Notes: generated by a model not told the origin, from the letters alone. A stretch of DNA of 64,000 nt from Planctomycetota bacterium (GCA_028289345.1 JANQQL010000020.1:124001-188000); one strand, 5' to 3'. Positions 8,057 to 17,859 are shown, numbered from the stretch's first letter. Numbers and translations are program-made.

Positions 8057-10012
8057 ATGGCTGATTCCGCCTGGAGTCCGTCAGACAGCGAGAGGCTCTA
8101 TGGACTCTCGACTTGGGGCCGCGGCTACTTTCGCGTGAACGCCTCGGGCCATGTCGAAGTCTGTCCGCGAACGGGGCGCCCAGGGCAAACCGTCGATCTG
8201 CGCAATCTCGTGCAGGATTTGCAACGCCGAGGCCTGGAGCTGCCATTGTTGGTGCGCTTCAACGGCATCCTCGAGGATCGCATCGAACAGTTGTTTGGCT
8301 GTTTCCAGCGCTCGATCACGGAGTACGGCTATGCCGGCAAGTACCGGGGCGTCTACCCCATCAAGGTCAACCAACAACGGCATGTCGTCCAGGCACTTCT
8401 GACCGCGGGTCAAAGCCACGGGCTCGGTGTCGAGGTGGGAAGCAAGCCCGAGCTTCTCGCGGTGTTGGCCCTTCTGGACGACCCCGATGCCCTGCTGATC
8501 TGCAACGGCTACAAAGATCGCGCGTTCCTCGAAACGGCACTGTTGGCCACTCGCTTGGGCCGGAACCCGGTGATCGTGATCGAACGCTTCGACGAGCTTC
8601 GAGAACTTCTGGAAGTGGCCGAAGAAACCGGCATCGCACCGGTGATCGGCTTGCGTGCCAAGCTCTCCACCCGCGGCGCCGGACGTTGGGAGAGCTCCAG
8701 CGGCGAACGCTCCAAGTTCGGTCTGGGTCCCCGATTCCTGGTGCAAGCCGTGGACCTGTTGAAGGAACGCGGCCGGTTGGATTGCTTGAAGCTCCTGCAC
8801 TTCCACATTGGCAGCCAGATCACGTCCATCGTCAACATCAAGAAGGCGCTGCGCGAGGGGTCTCGACTATTCGCGGAGCTCTCTCAATTGGGAGCCCCGC
8901 TCCAATACTTCGATGTCGGCGGCGGGCTGGGCGTCGACTACGACGGCACCCGAACCAACGCCTTGCTATCGATTGACTATTCGGAGCAAGAGTACGCCAA
9001 CGACGTGGTGTGGACGATTCAACAAGCGTGTGACGAGGCGGGCATTCCTCACCCCGATCTGGTCTCGGAATCCGGTCGCGCTTTGGTGGCCCATCATTCC
9101 GCGCTCGTTGTGGAAGTGAGTGGCACCAGCACTTCGGCGGACACGGACACTCCCAAGGCTCCCGGTCCCGACGACCCCTCCCCATTGATCAACCTGTGGG
9201 AGTCGCTGCAGTCCCTGACCCCCCGGAACTACCGGGAGGTGTTCCACGATGTCACCACCCTCAAAGAAGAAGTCCTGACCCTGTTCAACCACGGGATGCT
9301 GTCCTTGACCCAGCGGGCGTGGGCAGAAGAGATCTCCCGTGCCATCCAGCAAAGGGTGCGAGACATCGTCGCAGAGTTGGACGAGGTTCCCGAAGAGCTG
9401 AATGTGCTACGGCGCGAACTGGCCGACATCTACTTCTGCAACTTCAGCATTTTTCAGTCGCTGCCGGACACCTGGGCGATCCGCCACCAGTTTCCTCTGG
9501 TCCCCCTGCAAGGACATCAAGAACGCCCCACCCGTCAAGCGGTGCTCGCTGACATCACCTGCGACAGCGATGGCAAGATCGAACAGTTTGGAGGCGACGG
9601 AGAAACCCGCCACACGGTGCCACTCCATCCGTTGTCCTCCGACCAGCCCTACTACCTGGCATTCTTCCTGGTCGGGGCCTACCAGGAAATCCTCGGCGAT
9701 CTGCACAACCTGTTCGGTGACACCAGCGCGGTCCATGTCGACGTTGACGCGCACGGCGGTTACGAAATCCGTCACGTGGTCCAAGGGGACCGGGTCCGCG
9801 AGGTTCTCGAGTACGTCGAGTTCCGCATTCCCGAGCTCATGGAACGAATCCGCGATGCCTCCGAGAAAGCCCTGAAGAACGGCAAACTGACCTTCGAAGA
9901 GTCCGCCCGGTTCTTGAAGCTCTACGAAGAGGGCATCGACGGATCGACCTACCCACTGGCTTCTCGTCCGGAAACCGCTGCGAAGGCACGGGTCGCGGGC
10001 CAAGCCGGTTGA
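8057..10012 (+). CDS. speA: Biosynthetic arginine decarboxylase
   Basis: This PLP enzyme of fold type III (alanine-racemase-like barrel) converts arginine to agmatine and CO2, the first step of the agmatine route to putrescine and spermidine. Its 651 residues match the usual SpeA length. The PLP lysine is K103 in 'GVYPIKVNQQRHV'; other hallmarks are 'YNKGDR'-like 'CNGYKDRAF', 'GLRAKLSTRGAGRW', 'HFHIGSQI', 'DVGGGLGVDYDGT' and 'ESGRALVAHHS'. A strong GGAGGAAA site lies nine bases before the ATG. The C-terminal part ('DITCDSDGKIEQF...') is the SpeA-specific tail. No other polyamine gene is adjacent, so it is probably transcribed alone. Confidence 0.96.
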   Translation: MADSAWSPSDSERLYGLSTWGRGYFRVNASGHVEVCPRTGRPGQTVDLRNLVQDLQRRGLELPLLVRFNGILEDRIEQLFGCFQRSITEYGYAGKYRGVYPIKVNQQRHVVQALLTAGQSHGLGVEVGSKPELLAVLALLDDPDALLICNGYKDRAFLETALLATRLGRNPVIVIERFDELRELLEVAEETGIAPVIGLRAKLSTRGAGRWESSSGERSKFGLGPRFLVQAVDLLKERGRLDCLKLLHFHIGSQITSIVNIKKALREGSRLFAELSQLGAPLQYFDVGGGLGVDYDGTRTNALLSIDYSEQEYANDVVWTIQQACDEAGIPHPDLVSESGRALVAHHSALVVEVSGTSTSADTDTPKAPGPDDPSPLINLWESLQSLTPRNYREVFHDVTTLKEEVLTLFNHGMLSLTQRAWAEEISRAIQQRVRDIVAELDEVPEELNVLRRELADIYFCNFSIFQSLPDTWAIRHQFPLVPLQGHQERPTRQAVLADITCDSDGKIEQFGGDGETRHTVPLHPLSSDQPYYLAFFLVGAYQEILGDLHNLFGDTSAVHVDVDAHGGYEIRHVVQGDRVREVLEYVEFRIPELMERIRDASEKALKNGKLTFEESARFLKLYEEGIDGSTYPLASRPETAAKARVAGQAG

Positions 10013-10040
10013 GCGATCAGCCCCGAGGACGCCCCCGGAT

Positions 10041-10997
10041 TCAGGCCACCTCCCGCCCTCCGAGGACGGACAGAGTCAGGATCGCGACGTAGATCAGAAG
10101 GAACACCACGCCCGCGAGGCGTGGCACCCTTTTCAGAGACCAGCACAGCGCGGCTAGCGCGGCAGTCAGACCAAGAGTCGCCCACAGGTCGAAGGTCAGC
10201 GGACCACGTTCCCCCTGCATCGCGAAAGGAAAGACAGTGCCCGTGATTCCCAGCACGTAGCAGATGTTGAACACGTTGCTTCCGAGCACCGTCCCGGCGG
10301 CCACCGCCATGTTGCCACGCAGCGCCGCGAGCAAGCTGGTGACCACTTCGGGCAACGAGGTTCCCACCGCAACCACGGTCAGGCCGATGACCCGTTCCGA
10401 GAATCCGAGTGCCAATGCCATCGTCTCGGCCGCGCTCTCCACGAGCTTGGCTCCGACGGGAAGACAAGTGAGTCCGAACAGCAAGGACATCGCCGCCGCG
10501 AAGCGAGATCCTGACGGCTCTTCCACGGTCACTTCCATGGAAACGGACCGGCGACCCATCCGTGCTCGACGAACATTGACGTAGACGTAGCCCAGGCCCG
10601 TCACCGTCAGGATCAAGCCTTCCCAAACTTCGACTTGAGCGTCCCAAAGAATCCACAACACCCCTGCCTGAAGGACCAGCAGTGCGGGCAACTCGAAGCG
10701 CAAGAGCCGTCGCTCCACGGGAACGACCCTCACCACCGCCACCAAGCCCAGAACCAAGGCAATGTTGGCCAAGTTGCTTCCGAGCACGTTGCCCACCGCC
10801 AAGCCCGGGCTTTGCCGAGCCGCGGCGATCAGACTGACCACCAACTCCGGTGCGGAGCTGCCGAACGCGACCACGGTCACCGCAATGATCACCGGGTGAA
10901 TTTGCCAGGAGCGGGCCAAGGTCTCGGTGCCACGGAGGAGGACCTCGGCGCCGACCAGCAGCACCACCAGGCCGCCCACGAGGGTCAATGCGGTCAT
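10041..10997 (-). CDS. Calcium/sodium antiporter, YrbG/CaCA family
   Basis: An inner-membrane cation exchanger with two inverted repeats of five helices. The two alpha-repeat signatures are clear: 'GSSAPELVVSLIAA...GNVLGSNLANIALVLG' in the first half and 'GTSLPEVVTSLLAA...GTVLGSNVFNICYVLG' in the second. These acidic, GS-rich loops form the ion site in the K+-dependent or independent Na+/Ca2+ exchangers. ATG 10997 is preferred because the family begins with the hydrophobic 'LTLVGGLVVLLVGAE' helix; a GTG at 11030 would add eleven polar residues. The gene is convergent with speA and divergent from the hydratase gene. The preferred ion cannot be read from sequence. Confidence 0.9.
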   Translation of the reverse strand: MTALTLVGGLVVLLVGAEVLLRGTETLARSWQIHPVIIAVTVVAFGSSAPELVVSLIAAARQSPGLAVGNVLGSNLANIALVLGLVAVVRVVPVERRLLRFELPALLVLQAGVLWILWDAQVEVWEGLILTVTGLGYVYVNVRRARMGRRSVSMEVTVEEPSGSRFAAAMSLLFGLTCLPVGAKLVESAAETMALALGFSERVIGLTVVAVGTSLPEVVTSLLAALRGNMAVAAGTVLGSNVFNICYVLGITGTVFPFAMQGERGPLTFDLWATLGLTAALAALCWSLKRVPRLAGVVFLLIYVAILTLSVLGGREVA

Positions 10998-11335
10998 CAA
11001 GTGGCCAGACTCCTCACTTTCCTGCGGCACTTTTCCCAGTGCGATTCCGCCAATCGCCGGCGGAGGATCCTACCACTCCCGGTGGGATTCGCCCGGCGCC
11101 TCGACTCCCCCACTCCGAGTCTGAAGTGGCCCACCTCGTTGGTAGAATGCCCTCGTCATGCCATGGGGTTCTTCCCCCGAAAGCATGAGCATCTTTCTTC
11201 GGAGAGATGCGCGCCGCGGGCCAACCCCGTGGCATGCCCCACCCCCTCACTCGGCCCCCCGCGCTGAGTGAGCGGCCACGCTCGCAATGGTCGACGAGCG
11301 ATCCGTCCGTAACCCTCAACCCCCACTCCTTTCTC
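10998..11335. other. Divergent intergenic region upstream of the aconitase-family gene
   Basis: About 340 bases between the antiporter and hydratase starts. The hydratase frame stays open back to 11207, but those 43 residues do not resemble the family and look like chance coding potential in GC-rich DNA. No convincing promoter motif was seen. Confidence 0.35.
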
Positions 11336-13336
11336 ATGAATTCATTTGCTTCCGGTTTCACCCGCACTCCCGGCAAGAAGATCCTCTACCTCACCAAGGA
11401 TGCCGAGCTGCTTCGTCGTCAGATTGCCGGGGAACTGACCCTGACGATGGACGACGTTCGGGTGGAGGACCTGTTGGACGACATCAATACCGACGCCATG
11501 ACCCCCGCGTGGGTGTGCTTCGACTACGAACCCGAGGCGATCGCCCGCAACGCCTACGCCGGTTTGATCGTGGACGGCAAGCGCATCTTCGAAGAAGGCG
11601 CGTTGATGAACGGTGGCTTCGAGATCATTGTTTCTGGCCAGCGCAAGGGGGTTGGGTCGTCCCGCGAAACCGCCGTCCAGGCCGAGAAGTGGTGTGGCAT
11701 CCGATTGGCCATCGCCGAATCCTTCGCCCCCATTCACGCTCGCAACAACATCAACCAAGGTGTGCTGATGGGCGATCACGATTTGCTCCGCCGCATCGAA
11801 GCCGGAGAAACCATTCCCCTGGACGACTTCATGCAGGGCCGGGACGAGATCACTCAGAGCATCATTCGCCAGGGCGGGCTCTTCAAGTACGCCCGAGCCT
11901 TGCAGGCGGGAGAGATCCAAGCGCCGAAGGTCTCCCAGGAATCGCGACCGCTCACCATGGCAGAGAAGATCCTGGCCAAGCACGCGGTCGGCGCCAGTGG
12001 CAACGTCTCCGTGAAGCCGGGAGATGCGGTCTTGGTCCGCGTGGACGGCGGTTACTCCCACGAATTCACCACAGCTCAAGTCCACCATTTCCTGGCCGAG
12101 GAATACGGGGACGACTACACGATCCCTGAACCAGATGGATTCGCCGTCTTCGAAGATCACTTGATCTACGCCGACGACGTGCCGCGCATGGCCCGTTTTC
12201 TCGACAAGATCGAAGTGCTTCGGGATCTCCAGCGCAAGTTTCAACAGCACACCAAGGTGCGAGACTTCTCGGCGCAGAACGGAGTGTCCCCAGGGATCTG
12301 CCACCAGGTCGCGCGAGAGCACATCATTCTGCCGGGACAAATCATCGTCGCCACGGACAGTCACACCTGCATGGGCGGCTCGTCGAATGCCTTGGCCTGG
12401 GGTGTCGGCGCCACCGAGTACGCGAATTTGGTTCACTCCGGATTCACCTTCGCAAGGGTTCCCGAGTCGATTCGGTTCGAGCTGCATGGAGAATTGGATC
12501 CGGGCTGCACGGCCAAGGACATCATGCTGTACATCCTGTGGAAGTTCGCTCGCGAACAGAAAACCCTCGGTCGCTGCATGGAGTTTGCCGGACCGGGACT
12601 CCGCGGGCTGACTCTCGACGAGCGGGCAACCCTGGCCAACATGGCCACCGAGTGCACCGCGTTCACCGGCATCGTCGAAGCCGACGAGGTGACCGCGGAA
12701 TGGATCGCCGAACGACGGCCCGAGCTGAGCAAGGAGCAGATCCTTGCCGACGCAATTCAAGCCGACGAAGGAGCCGAGTACGCGGGGGGCGTGCATCGCC
12801 TGGACCTCGGCGACATCCGGCCCATGGTCGCCAACCCCGGGGATCCTGATCGAGGCATTCCCTCTGACCCCACCAATGGCGAGTTCATCGGGGAAATGGC
12901 GGACGTTCCGGTCGACATTGCCTACGGCGGTTCCTGCACCGCAGGCAAGGCGGACGACATCGCCTTTTACGCCAAAGTGCTCCAAGAAGCGGATGCCGCC
13001 GGACAGAAGGTGGCCGACTCGACCAAGTTCTATCTGCAGTTCGGATCCAAGGACGTGCACGAGTGGGCCAAACAGCAAGGCTACCTGGATCTGTTCCAAC
13101 GGACCGGAGTCCAGGTCATCTCTCCCGGCTGCGGCGCATGCATTGGCTGTGGGCCCGGGGTGTCTGACGACGCCGACCAAGTCACCGTGTCTGCGATCAA
13201 TCGCAATTACAAGGGACGCTCGGGTCCCGGAAGGCTCTACCTTGCCTCTCCCCTGACGGTGGCCGCGTCGGCGATCACCGGGAGCATCACTGCCTACCGA
13301 CCGGGCATGTTCGCGAAGGAGCCCGCCGCAACCTAA
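11336..13336 (+). CDS. Aconitase-superfamily hydratase with swivel domain fused in front of the large subunit
   Basis: A 666-residue fusion of both parts of an isopropylmalate dehydratase/homoaconitase-type enzyme, in the order small then large. Residues ~45-200 are the LeuD-like swivel ('DDINTDAMTPAW', 'GQRKGVGSSRE' at 102-111). From ~206 comes the LeuC-like part ('LTMAEKILAKHA', 'DSHTCMGGSSNALAWGVGATE', 'GGSCTAGKAD' and 'PGCGACIGCGPG'). C534, C599 and C602 are the expected [4Fe-4S] ligands. It would interconvert hydroxy-di/tricarboxylic acids by dehydration and rehydration. The order resembles AcnB without its HEAT domain. The start at 11336 precedes the conserved region; the substrate (isopropylmalate, homocitrate, citrate or other) is open. 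Confidence 0.85.
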   Translation: MNSFASGFTRTPGKKILYLTKDAELLRRQIAGELTLTMDDVRVEDLLDDINTDAMTPAWVCFDYEPEAIARNAYAGLIVDGKRIFEEGALMNGGFEIIVSGQRKGVGSSRETAVQAEKWCGIRLAIAESFAPIHARNNINQGVLMGDHDLLRRIEAGETIPLDDFMQGRDEITQSIIRQGGLFKYARALQAGEIQAPKVSQESRPLTMAEKILAKHAVGASGNVSVKPGDAVLVRVDGGYSHEFTTAQVHHFLAEEYGDDYTIPEPDGFAVFEDHLIYADDVPRMARFLDKIEVLRDLQRKFQQHTKVRDFSAQNGVSPGICHQVAREHIILPGQIIVATDSHTCMGGSSNALAWGVGATEYANLVHSGFTFARVPESIRFELHGELDPGCTAKDIMLYILWKFAREQKTLGRCMEFAGPGLRGLTLDERATLANMATECTAFTGIVEADEVTAEWIAERRPELSKEQILADAIQADEGAEYAGGVHRLDLGDIRPMVANPGDPDRGIPSDPTNGEFIGEMADVPVDIAYGGSCTAGKADDIAFYAKVLQEADAAGQKVADSTKFYLQFGSKDVHEWAKQQGYLDLFQRTGVQVISPGCGACIGCGPGVSDDADQVTVSAINRNYKGRSGPGRLYLASPLTVAASAITGSITAYRPGMFAKEPAAT

Positions 13337-13369
13337 GACGGCGCAGGGGCAGCCTTCCCATCGTCAAGA

Positions 13370-16000
13370 CTAGCCGCGACCCGGGAGCAGGCCCCAACCC
13401 TGTTCTCGGTCGACCGCTAAGACCGCATCGAACAGGCGTTCGCCGACGATCCGGTGACCGTCGGCGTTGGGGTGGCTGTCGGACTCGGAGATCTGCAAGC
13501 TCGGCTTGTCGTGATCCTCGTAGACGTCGGCGAGATCCACGACCGCGTCGAACCCGCAGTTGCGCGCGGCCTGGAACAAATCTCGATTGCGGTTGGAACC
13601 AATGTCCAGGGTCTGAAGATACACCCATACGGACTTGGCTCCGATCTCCCGGCACTTGCGATGGAAGCGGCGGTAGGACCAATTGGTCAGGGTGTTTGAG
13701 GCTCGGAACAGCTTCTTTTGAACCTCCGGCTCGGCCATCCCCTTCGCCGTGCCGGCGTCGCGCAACAAGCGGTCCAGCTCCGGATACGGAGACGTCTCTC
13801 GGTGAACCACCCAGCGGGTCAAGTGCCGGACGGAGCGCGACGCGTCGTTGGCGTGGGCCACCATCAGCACCAGGTCGGGCTCGAAGTCGATGATCTTTTG
13901 CTCCAGCAAGTAGAGGTGCTGCGCCATGGTGTAGTTGTCGACCGCGAAGTTCAGCACCTCGTAAGAACGACCGGGCCCGGCCCTTTCGTTGAGCCACTGT
14001 TCGAGCAGCGACGGAAAAGTGCCTTCAACGGGAACCCCTGCGCCGACCACGTGGGATGCTCCGAGCACCGCGAGCCGACACACCCCTTCGGGCTTCTCTT
14101 TCGAGTAGGCGCGATCCCGCATGCCCCACTCGTTGGTCTCGTAGGCGGCACCCCGCACTTCGAGACGTTGGTTGGGAGGGAGCTCCCAGGCCAGGAACCC
14201 CTTGACCGGAACGCTCATCATTCCGCCCCCGCGCAGCGGAACGAAGTCCAACTCGCGACTTCGAGGGGGGAGTCGTCGACCGGGTGCCCGCCCTTCCTCG
14301 AACACCTGCTCATCCTGGCGCTCTTGCATGACCTGCCACACGGAAGAGCTGAAGCTCGCGACCGACATGAGCTCTTCGTAGTAACCGCGGTCGGCTTGGG
14401 CCTGGTCTCTCTTGTTGTACACCCGGTAGCGCAGGTCCGCGATCATGTCTGCCGCTCGAGGCCCGGCCTTTTGCGCCACTCGCTCGGCGCCAATCACACT
14501 CAACACGGCGATCCCCGCCATGGTCAACACCATTCGAGGAGTCGTGACCTTGGTCGACCACAGCGCGGCCCAGGGGCCCCGGCGGTGTAGGTAGCCCCAC
14601 ACCGTTCCCCCCACGAGGATCGCGGCGCCGCCGAGCGCCAGCTTGTCGATGCCTCGGTACCACTTGTCGTCGGTAAAGACGAAAAGAGAGCGCCACTGTT
14701 GCAGGTCTTGCACCGTCCAGATCGACCAAAGAATCGACACCGTGATGAACACGGCAATCGTCTTCCAAGCGATGGAGAAGCTCTGCGCCCAAGTCCAGGG
14801 GCGATTGCCCCGGGGTGCCTTCGAGCCACGGGTTTCGTTCCAGACCAGGTTCGCCACCGCCAGCAAGCCGAGAGCCCCCCAGAAGATGCCATCGCTCCAC
14901 TGCAGTGGAAAGGTCCCGAGAATCCAGAACCACTGGTAGGAGTGCAGCGCCCAGGTCACGGCGAACACCACCACCGTCGCTAGCACCATGGCGTTGCGCT
15001 GTCCCAGCTTGCGCAATCGAAAGAACGCCGGGTAGTAGAAGACCTTCATCATGAAGTCCTTCCAGTACACGTTGATGCGGCGCCAGTAGTCGCTGAAGCT
15101 GGAGGCCAAATAGTAGTGCTGATTGGTGGCCGGGAGGTCGTAGTCGAACAGGCACAGGATTCCGACCGCCAGATGGAACAGTCCCGACACCCGCAGGTAC
15201 AGCAAGTACATGGAAACCAGGAACCGAGCCAGGTCGCCCAGGTTCTGCACTTCCAGTTCGGGAACGGTCAGGAACAGGTAGACGAAGCGGTAACACAACA
15301 GATGGAGAACGCCGCGCATCACCCATTGCGCGCCCTTGGCGTGGACCCCCGGATCCGCGGATGGCTTTCGCTTGGTTCGGAACTGCCGGTAATCCACCAC
15401 CGGGAACAACGGAAACACCACAACGTTTGGGAAGAGGAAAAAGTAGGCGAGAGAGCTGGCCAGGGTCGGACGGACGTTGCGCAGGTCGTACAGGTAGATG
15501 ATCAGCCGGAACATGAACATGGCGCCAAGCATCACCCACACGCCGGTGGGGATCGGCAGCCAGCGCCGGTTGCGCATGGAGTCCGCCACGGAGTCCAGAA
15601 GAGGAAGGCTGCCACTGCCGCGCATCCACGCGAGGACCACTCCGGCAGCCAGGACCAAGAGGACCCTCAGGACGAACGGCACGGGCAGGTGACAAAGCGC
15701 CAGCAATCCGAGCCCCAGCCCCACCACCCAAGCCGCGGACACATAGCTACCGCCGACCTGCCCGACGAACAGGAACACCGCCGCCACCGAGGCCAAGGCG
15801 AAGAACGGCTCCTTCCAACGTGGCGCCAGGACGGTGTGAATGAGGTACACCCCCCCGGTGAAGGCCAGCAGATTGCGGATCGACTTCCCTTCCAGTCGAA
15901 ACACATGAGCCAACAGTCCTGCCAGCGCTACCGAGGCAAAGACCAGGGCAGTGCGGCGGACATCAATGGGGGGAGCGGGGAGAGATTCCTCGGTGGGCAT
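13370..16000 (-). CDS. MBOAT-type membrane acyltransferase fused to an SGNH hydrolase domain
   Basis: An 876-residue membrane protein. Residues ~20-560 are polytopic and contain the MBOAT core ('LASSFSDYWRRINVYWKDFMMKVFYYPAF' region and the invariant histidine in 'TWALHSYQWFW'). The C-terminal ~270 residues form an SGNH/GDSL-like domain with block I 'AVLGASHVVGAGV' (nucleophile Ser), 'VLMVAHANDA' and the terminal 'DSHPNADGHR' (Asp-His). Such pairs O-acylate extracellular polysaccharides: the MBOAT moves an acyl group across the membrane and the SGNH domain transfers or removes it. It follows the sulfatase-fold gene by 12 bases and is probably translationally linked to it. The polysaccharide target is unknown. 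Confidence 0.85.
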   Translation of the reverse strand: MPTEESLPAPPIDVRRTALVFASVALAGLLAHVFRLEGKSIRNLLAFTGGVYLIHTVLAPRWKEPFFALASVAAVFLFVGQVGGSYVSAAWVVGLGLGLLALCHLPVPFVLRVLLVLAAGVVLAWMRGSGSLPLLDSVADSMRNRRWLPIPTGVWVMLGAMFMFRLIIYLYDLRNVRPTLASSLAYFFLFPNVVVFPLFPVVDYRQFRTKRKPSADPGVHAKGAQWVMRGVLHLLCYRFVYLFLTVPELEVQNLGDLARFLVSMYLLYLRVSGLFHLAVGILCLFDYDLPATNQHYYLASSFSDYWRRINVYWKDFMMKVFYYPAFFRLRKLGQRNAMVLATVVVFAVTWALHSYQWFWILGTFPLQWSDGIFWGALGLLAVANLVWNETRGSKAPRGNRPWTWAQSFSIAWKTIAVFITVSILWSIWTVQDLQQWRSLFVFTDDKWYRGIDKLALGGAAILVGGTVWGYLHRRGPWAALWSTKVTTPRMVLTMAGIAVLSVIGAERVAQKAGPRAADMIADLRYRVYNKRDQAQADRGYYEELMSVASFSSSVWQVMQERQDEQVFEEGRAPGRRLPPRSRELDFVPLRGGGMMSVPVKGFLAWELPPNQRLEVRGAAYETNEWGMRDRAYSKEKPEGVCRLAVLGASHVVGAGVPVEGTFPSLLEQWLNERAGPGRSYEVLNFAVDNYTMAQHLYLLEQKIIDFEPDLVLMVAHANDASRSVRHLTRWVVHRETSPYPELDRLLRDAGTAKGMAEPEVQKKLFRASNTLTNWSYRRFHRKCREIGAKSVWVYLQTLDIGSNRNRDLFQAARNCGFDAVVDLADVYEDHDKPSLQISESDSHPNADGHRIVGERLFDAVLAVDREQGWGLLPGRG

Positions 16001-16012
16001 TGACTCAGGATA

Positions 16013-16933
16013 TCACCGCACCTGGGCCTCCAGGAATGGCACCTCCAAAACCTTGGGGTGTTGGATGGGGCCGTGACCGAAGTAGCCGTCCTCGCCGAAC
16101 AGCTCGCCATGGTCGGAGGTGACCGTGACAAAGGTGTTCTTCGGGACCCGGTCCAGGAGCCGTGGGAACACTTCCCGGTCGAGATACTGCACGGCCCGGA
16201 TCTGCCGGGCCCGGAGCTGATCGAGCTTGGTCTGGTTGAAGAAGCGGACGCCGGGAGTGTCCTCGCCTCCGCCCTTGCGACTGGCGTCGTCCAGGTAGCG
16301 GAACACCCCATGCACCCCGTGGATGCGCGGCCACTCCCCGGGATCTTCGTCCGGAGTCGCGTACGGGTAGTGAGTCTCCCCGACGTTCAGCAGGTAGAAG
16401 GACGGACGGTCCTCGGAAAACTCCAAGGTCTCGACCATCGCGGCCATGTCGTTGTGCTTGTCCATGAGTTCGTAGGAGTCGAAGTCCCGATTGAGGACCG
16501 TGGCCGGGTTGATCACCGGCAGAGAGACCCGGGCGTGGGTGAAGTAGCCGAGCTCCTTGCGGAGGTGGGTCGGCAAGAACAACGCCGGGACCAGTTTGCC
16601 GAACTCCATGCCTTCGCAGCCCAGCCGCCGGTTGTAGTTCAGGTACTCGCGTTTGTAGTAGTCCGACGCGAACACCTGGGTCGGCGAATCGTGGGGCATC
16701 AATCCCATCATGAAGTTGAAATGAGACGGTGCCGTCCAGCTGGCGTAGCTGTACCGCTTCTCGACCGTTCCCAACTTCATCAAGTTGGTCGGCTGGGCTT
16801 CGAGGAAGGTGTCGTAGCGACAGGAGTCGAGAATGATCAACAGATAGTTGTTCTTGCCCTGAGGGTCCGGCCGGGGCGGCTCCGGAAACAACTTCTTGCG
16901 TGCGCCTGGAGACAGATGATCGAGAATTCCCAT
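16013..16933 (-). CDS. Alkaline-phosphatase-superfamily (sulfatase/phosphotransferase-like) protein
   Basis: A 306-residue sulfatase-fold protein. The metal-binding Asp is in 'LLIILDSCRYDTF', the expected nucleophile is the threonine of 'SWTAPSHFNFM' (as in LTA-synthase-type phosphotransferases rather than Cys-type sulfatases), and the distal ligands are in 'VTVTSDHGELFGEDGYFGHG'. No signal peptide or membrane helix is visible, which is unusual for a family that mostly acts outside the cytoplasm. It heads a two-gene unit with the MBOAT-SGNH gene 12 bases downstream, suggesting a joint job in decorating a surface or exported glycan. Whether it hydrolyses sulfate or phosphate esters cannot be decided. 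Confidence 0.78.
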   Translation of the reverse strand: MGILDHLSPGARKKLFPEPPRPDPQGKNNYLLIILDSCRYDTFLEAQPTNLMKLGTVEKRYSYASWTAPSHFNFMMGLMPHDSPTQVFASDYYKREYLNYNRRLGCEGMEFGKLVPALFLPTHLRKELGYFTHARVSLPVINPATVLNRDFDSYELMDKHNDMAAMVETLEFSEDRPSFYLLNVGETHYPYATPDEDPGEWPRIHGVHGVFRYLDDASRKGGGEDTPGVRFFNQTKLDQLRARQIRAVQYLDREVFPRLLDRVPKNTFVTVTSDHGELFGEDGYFGHGPIQHPKVLEVPFLEAQVR

Positions 16934-17184
16934 GGCGCGGTCTTAGCCCATGGATTCCAGGCTTACAAGCAGATCACCCTCGAACCGGCACCGGCTTGGT
17001 CGCCGTCAGGCGAGCCCGCAATATCGGGACCCACGCTCCGTGAAAAAGAAAGCTTCGAAGAGTGGGCGATGCGCTCCCGTGCCGCCAAGCGGCGCGTCTT
17101 GCCGACGAAGATTCGCCCGGCCAGCTTCCCGCCATGCGACTTCGACTCGAAAGGAGACGGCCCCCGTCCGCTCGGTGGGAAACA

Positions 17185-17859
17185 CTAGGGAAAGCGAGCC
17201 ACCTCTTGGCCATGCTCATCGAGGATTTGAATGCGGGGCTGATCTTTGGCGTCCACGGCAAGGACGATGCGTTCGCGCCCTTTCCCATCGCGCAGGCGAA
17301 GAGAGGCTTCGTGAGCGTCGATCCCCAAAGTCGCGCGATTGATCATCATGGACTGAAAGCGGGCCACTTCCTCGGGATCCCCCTCGAGAATCTTGTCCAG
17401 GTCCACCTTCCCGCGCGGATTCTCCATGACCACGAGCGCCGCCGATTGCACTCCCTCGTCGTTTCGTTGGCTCAGTCCGATCGCTTCCAACGGAACGTCT
17501 CGGTAGTCCAGGGTGATCAGCGAGTGTTCCGCCGAAGCGCCGATTCCCCCAATCTCGTCTCCGTTCGGCGCACAGAAGATCATCCCTGCCAGTCCCGGAG
17601 GTACCGTGCGCGGCACTTCTTTTCCCTGAAACGGAGCGGTCGGCATCTCGTGCGCAAGGACGATCCGGTTGACCCCGTCCGGTCCGGCAATGTTGATTCG
17701 CCCCACCGTGATCTCGTCGAAGACCTCAACCCAGGGGTCGTCTTGAGGTGCGAAGCTCGCCAGAACTCCGGCGCCGAGAATCAGTGCCATCAAAGCCGTC
17801 GTGGCTCGCAGTGTTCGAACTTGTCGAGACAAACGGGCTAGCTGTTCGTGGGGGTCCAT
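17185..17859 (-). CDS. Membrane-anchored protein of unknown function
   Basis: A 224-residue protein with an N-terminal transmembrane anchor (about residues 20-36, 'TALMALILGAGVLASF'), positive charge before it and an acidic stretch after it, so the bulk should face outwards. The rest is beta-rich with repeated short 'R(I/L)xLxDxxGxxR' units ('LRLRDGKGRERIVLAVD', 'PRIQILDEHGQEVA'), a pattern I have seen in unnamed planctomycete proteins but cannot assign. The ATG at 17859 has an AAAAGGA site. It lies about 160 bases downstream of the SRPBCC gene on the same strand and may be transcribed with it. Confidence 0.75.
   Translation of the reverse strand: MDPHEQLARLSRQVRTLRATTALMALILGAGVLASFAPQDDPWVEVFDEITVGRINIAGPDGVNRIVLAHEMPTAPFQGKEVPRTVPPGLAGMIFCAPNGDEIGGIGASAEHSLITLDYRDVPLEAIGLSQRNDEGVQSAALVVMENPRGKVDLDKILEGDPEEVARFQSMMINRATLGIDAHEASLRLRDGKGRERIVLAVDAKDQPRIQILDEHGQEVARFP

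Noticed and set aside
11342..13180. 612-codon minus-strand open frame
   Set aside because: Antisense to the aconitase-family gene, which carries all family motifs.
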